A stretch of DNA of 64,000 bases. Origin: Pseudodesulfovibrio hydrargyri (GTDB lineage Bacteria; Desulfobacterota; Desulfovibrionia; Desulfovibrionales; Desulfovibrionaceae). Within the stretch, counting starts at the first letter, position 1; every line of letters begins with the position of its first letter. Below, piece by piece: positions 63,294-64,000 of this stretch. The notes under the pieces were generated by a model. That model did not search any database. It was not told where the DNA came from and was given only the letters and a program-made list of their open reading frames with translations. The DNA lies in assembly GCF_001874525.1 (NCBI RefSeq), contig NZ_LKAQ01000004.1, positions 1,715,171 through 1,779,170 of the forward strand, in the 5' to 3' direction. A program made the position numbers and the translations under genes.

Positions 63294-63941
63294 TTAGCTC
63301 AGCGTTATGAAGCGGATCAGGGTGATGACGCCGATGACCATGAAGATGGAGAACAGGGTCGTCTCGAAGCGCTTGAAGCCCTTCCGCTGTTCGGATTTCA
63401 CGAAACCCCATTTCACGGCGATGCGGTAGAAGCCGACGCTGACGTGAAGCTCCACGCTGGGAAGGAGGATCATGTAGAAGAGAAACCACCAGAAGTGCTG
63501 CATGCGCGCGGCGGACTTGGCGGCGGTGATGGGCAGGTCGTTGAGCACGACCCACATGTGGATGGCGCCCAGGATCAGGATGATCATGGCGGTCGCGGCC
63601 TGGACGACCCACAGCCAGGTGTCGCGGTGCTTCATCATCTTGGCGTGGGCCCAGATGGTGCCCTGCCCCTCGGCGCGGAAGGGGATCTTGCGCGCGGCCA
63701 GGGCGAAGTGGACCAGGAAGGTCAGGAAGATCAGCGGGCCGCCGACCTGGGCCATGTAGGTGGCCTCGAAGAAGCCGGCGATGGCGTTCATCACGCCCGG
63801 GGAAATGACCACCGAAGACACGAGCAGCATGTGACACCACATGAAAAGGATCAGGCTTGCTCCCGTCAGCATCTGCAGCCAGTCGAGGGCGGCATCGGTG
63901 AGGGACACGCCTGGAACGGATGTCGTAAAGGTTTTCATCAT
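63294..63941 (-). CDS. frdC: Fumarate reductase cytochrome b subunit (di-haem, Wolinella type)
   Basis: A 215-residue five-helix membrane subunit. Histidines in suitable helix positions include WCHMLLVSS near 36, FLVHFALAARKIP near 82, GAIHMWVVL near 127 and SVELHVSVGFYRIAVKW near 165, consistent with two b haems between menaquinone and FrdB. ATG 63941 follows AGGTGAAGA. It is the first gene of the frdCAB-fumarase-malic enzyme run; about 60 bases upstream remain in the window and show no complete promoter. Confidence 0.92.
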   Translation of the reverse strand: MMKTFTTSVPGVSLTDAALDWLQMLTGASLILFMWCHMLLVSSVVISPGVMNAIAGFFEATYMAQVGGPLIFLTFLVHFALAARKIPFRAEGQGTIWAHAKMMKHRDTWLWVVQAATAMIILILGAIHMWVVLNDLPITAAKSAARMQHFWWFLFYMILLPSVELHVSVGFYRIAVKWGFVKSEQRKGFKRFETTLFSIFMVIGVITLIRFITLS

Positions 63942-64000
63942 TCTTCACCTGTTGTTCATGATTGATACGAATTGAAAGAACCCCTGCCTCTTCCGCCGCG

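Overview
The window reads as chromosomal DNA of a GC-rich sulfate-reducing deltaproteobacterium, most likely a Desulfovibrio or Pseudodesulfovibrio relative (Desulfovibrionaceae). Evidence for this is an Rnf complex with an adjoining ten-haem cytochrome c, a single-chain pyruvate:ferredoxin oxidoreductase next to pta and ackA, a three-subunit fumarate reductase beside a two-subunit class I fumarase, two AcoR/PrpR-type sigma-54 activators, and intergenic hairpin repeats of a kind common in this group. This placement is inferred from gene content, not from a marker gene.

Region by region. (1) 1-2400 is AT-rich and foreign: the tail of a restriction specificity-like gene, then two direct copies of the 3' half of a tRNA-Asp gene with its terminator (about 462-550 and 2075-2161) bracketing one gene, a Shedu (DUF4263) anti-phage nuclease. 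(2) 2424-8377 is an IclR-controlled sugar-acid operon (IclR regulator, GntP permease, DapA-family aldolase, IlvD/Edd dehydratase), the same gene set as the D-xylonate clusters yjhFGHI and yagEFGI of E. coli; four copies of a 19-bp palindrome surround the regulator. (3) 8673-15357 carries an AEC transporter, a MarR-GNAT fusion, and a PrpR-type sigma-54 activator followed by a sigma-54 promoter, a KdgT permease and a split UxaA-family lyase. (4) 15490-20697 (minus strand) is a NikABCDE nickel importer with a NikR-like dyad upstream. (5) 21103-22014 is an AT-rich orphan membrane coiled-coil protein. (6) 22245-28813 holds an OYE-family oxidoreductase, RsgA, and an aldehyde dehydrogenase with its AcoR-type activator, sigma-54 promoter and enhancer-like half sites. 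(7) 29304-33462 is a NitT/TauT-type ABC importer and an unusual protein made of fourteen units of mostly 19 residues. (8) 33593-38798 is an RND efflux pair with a divergent TetR regulator. (9) 38815-41592 has a DODA-type dioxygenase, an ADP-ribosylglycohydrolase-family protein and a small exported OB-fold protein. (10) 42057-63941 is a long, nearly continuous minus-strand block of core energy metabolism.

How the parts fit together (inference). Sugar acids enter through GntP or KdgT and are dehydrated to 2-keto-3-deoxy acids and cleaved to pyruvate plus an aldehyde. Pyruvate is oxidised by the oxidoreductase at 42057-45647 to acetyl-CoA and reduced ferredoxin; Pta and AckA make ATP and acetate; Rnf uses ferredoxin to reduce NAD+ while pumping ions, or exchanges electrons with the periplasmic ten-haem cytochrome. 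The block at 56245-63941 (dicarboxylate carrier, malic enzyme, fumarase, fumarate reductase) links pyruvate with malate, fumarate and succinate, as in fumarate respiration or fumarate disproportionation. The nickel importer would feed [NiFe]-hydrogenases, which are not in the window.

Most notable: the Shedu gene between tRNA-Asp fragments, the RnfB subunit fused to a GltD/NfnL-like flavoprotein, the 19-residue-repeat protein, the set of IclR-type palindromes, and a 126-bp inverted-repeat element sitting inside the rnf operon.
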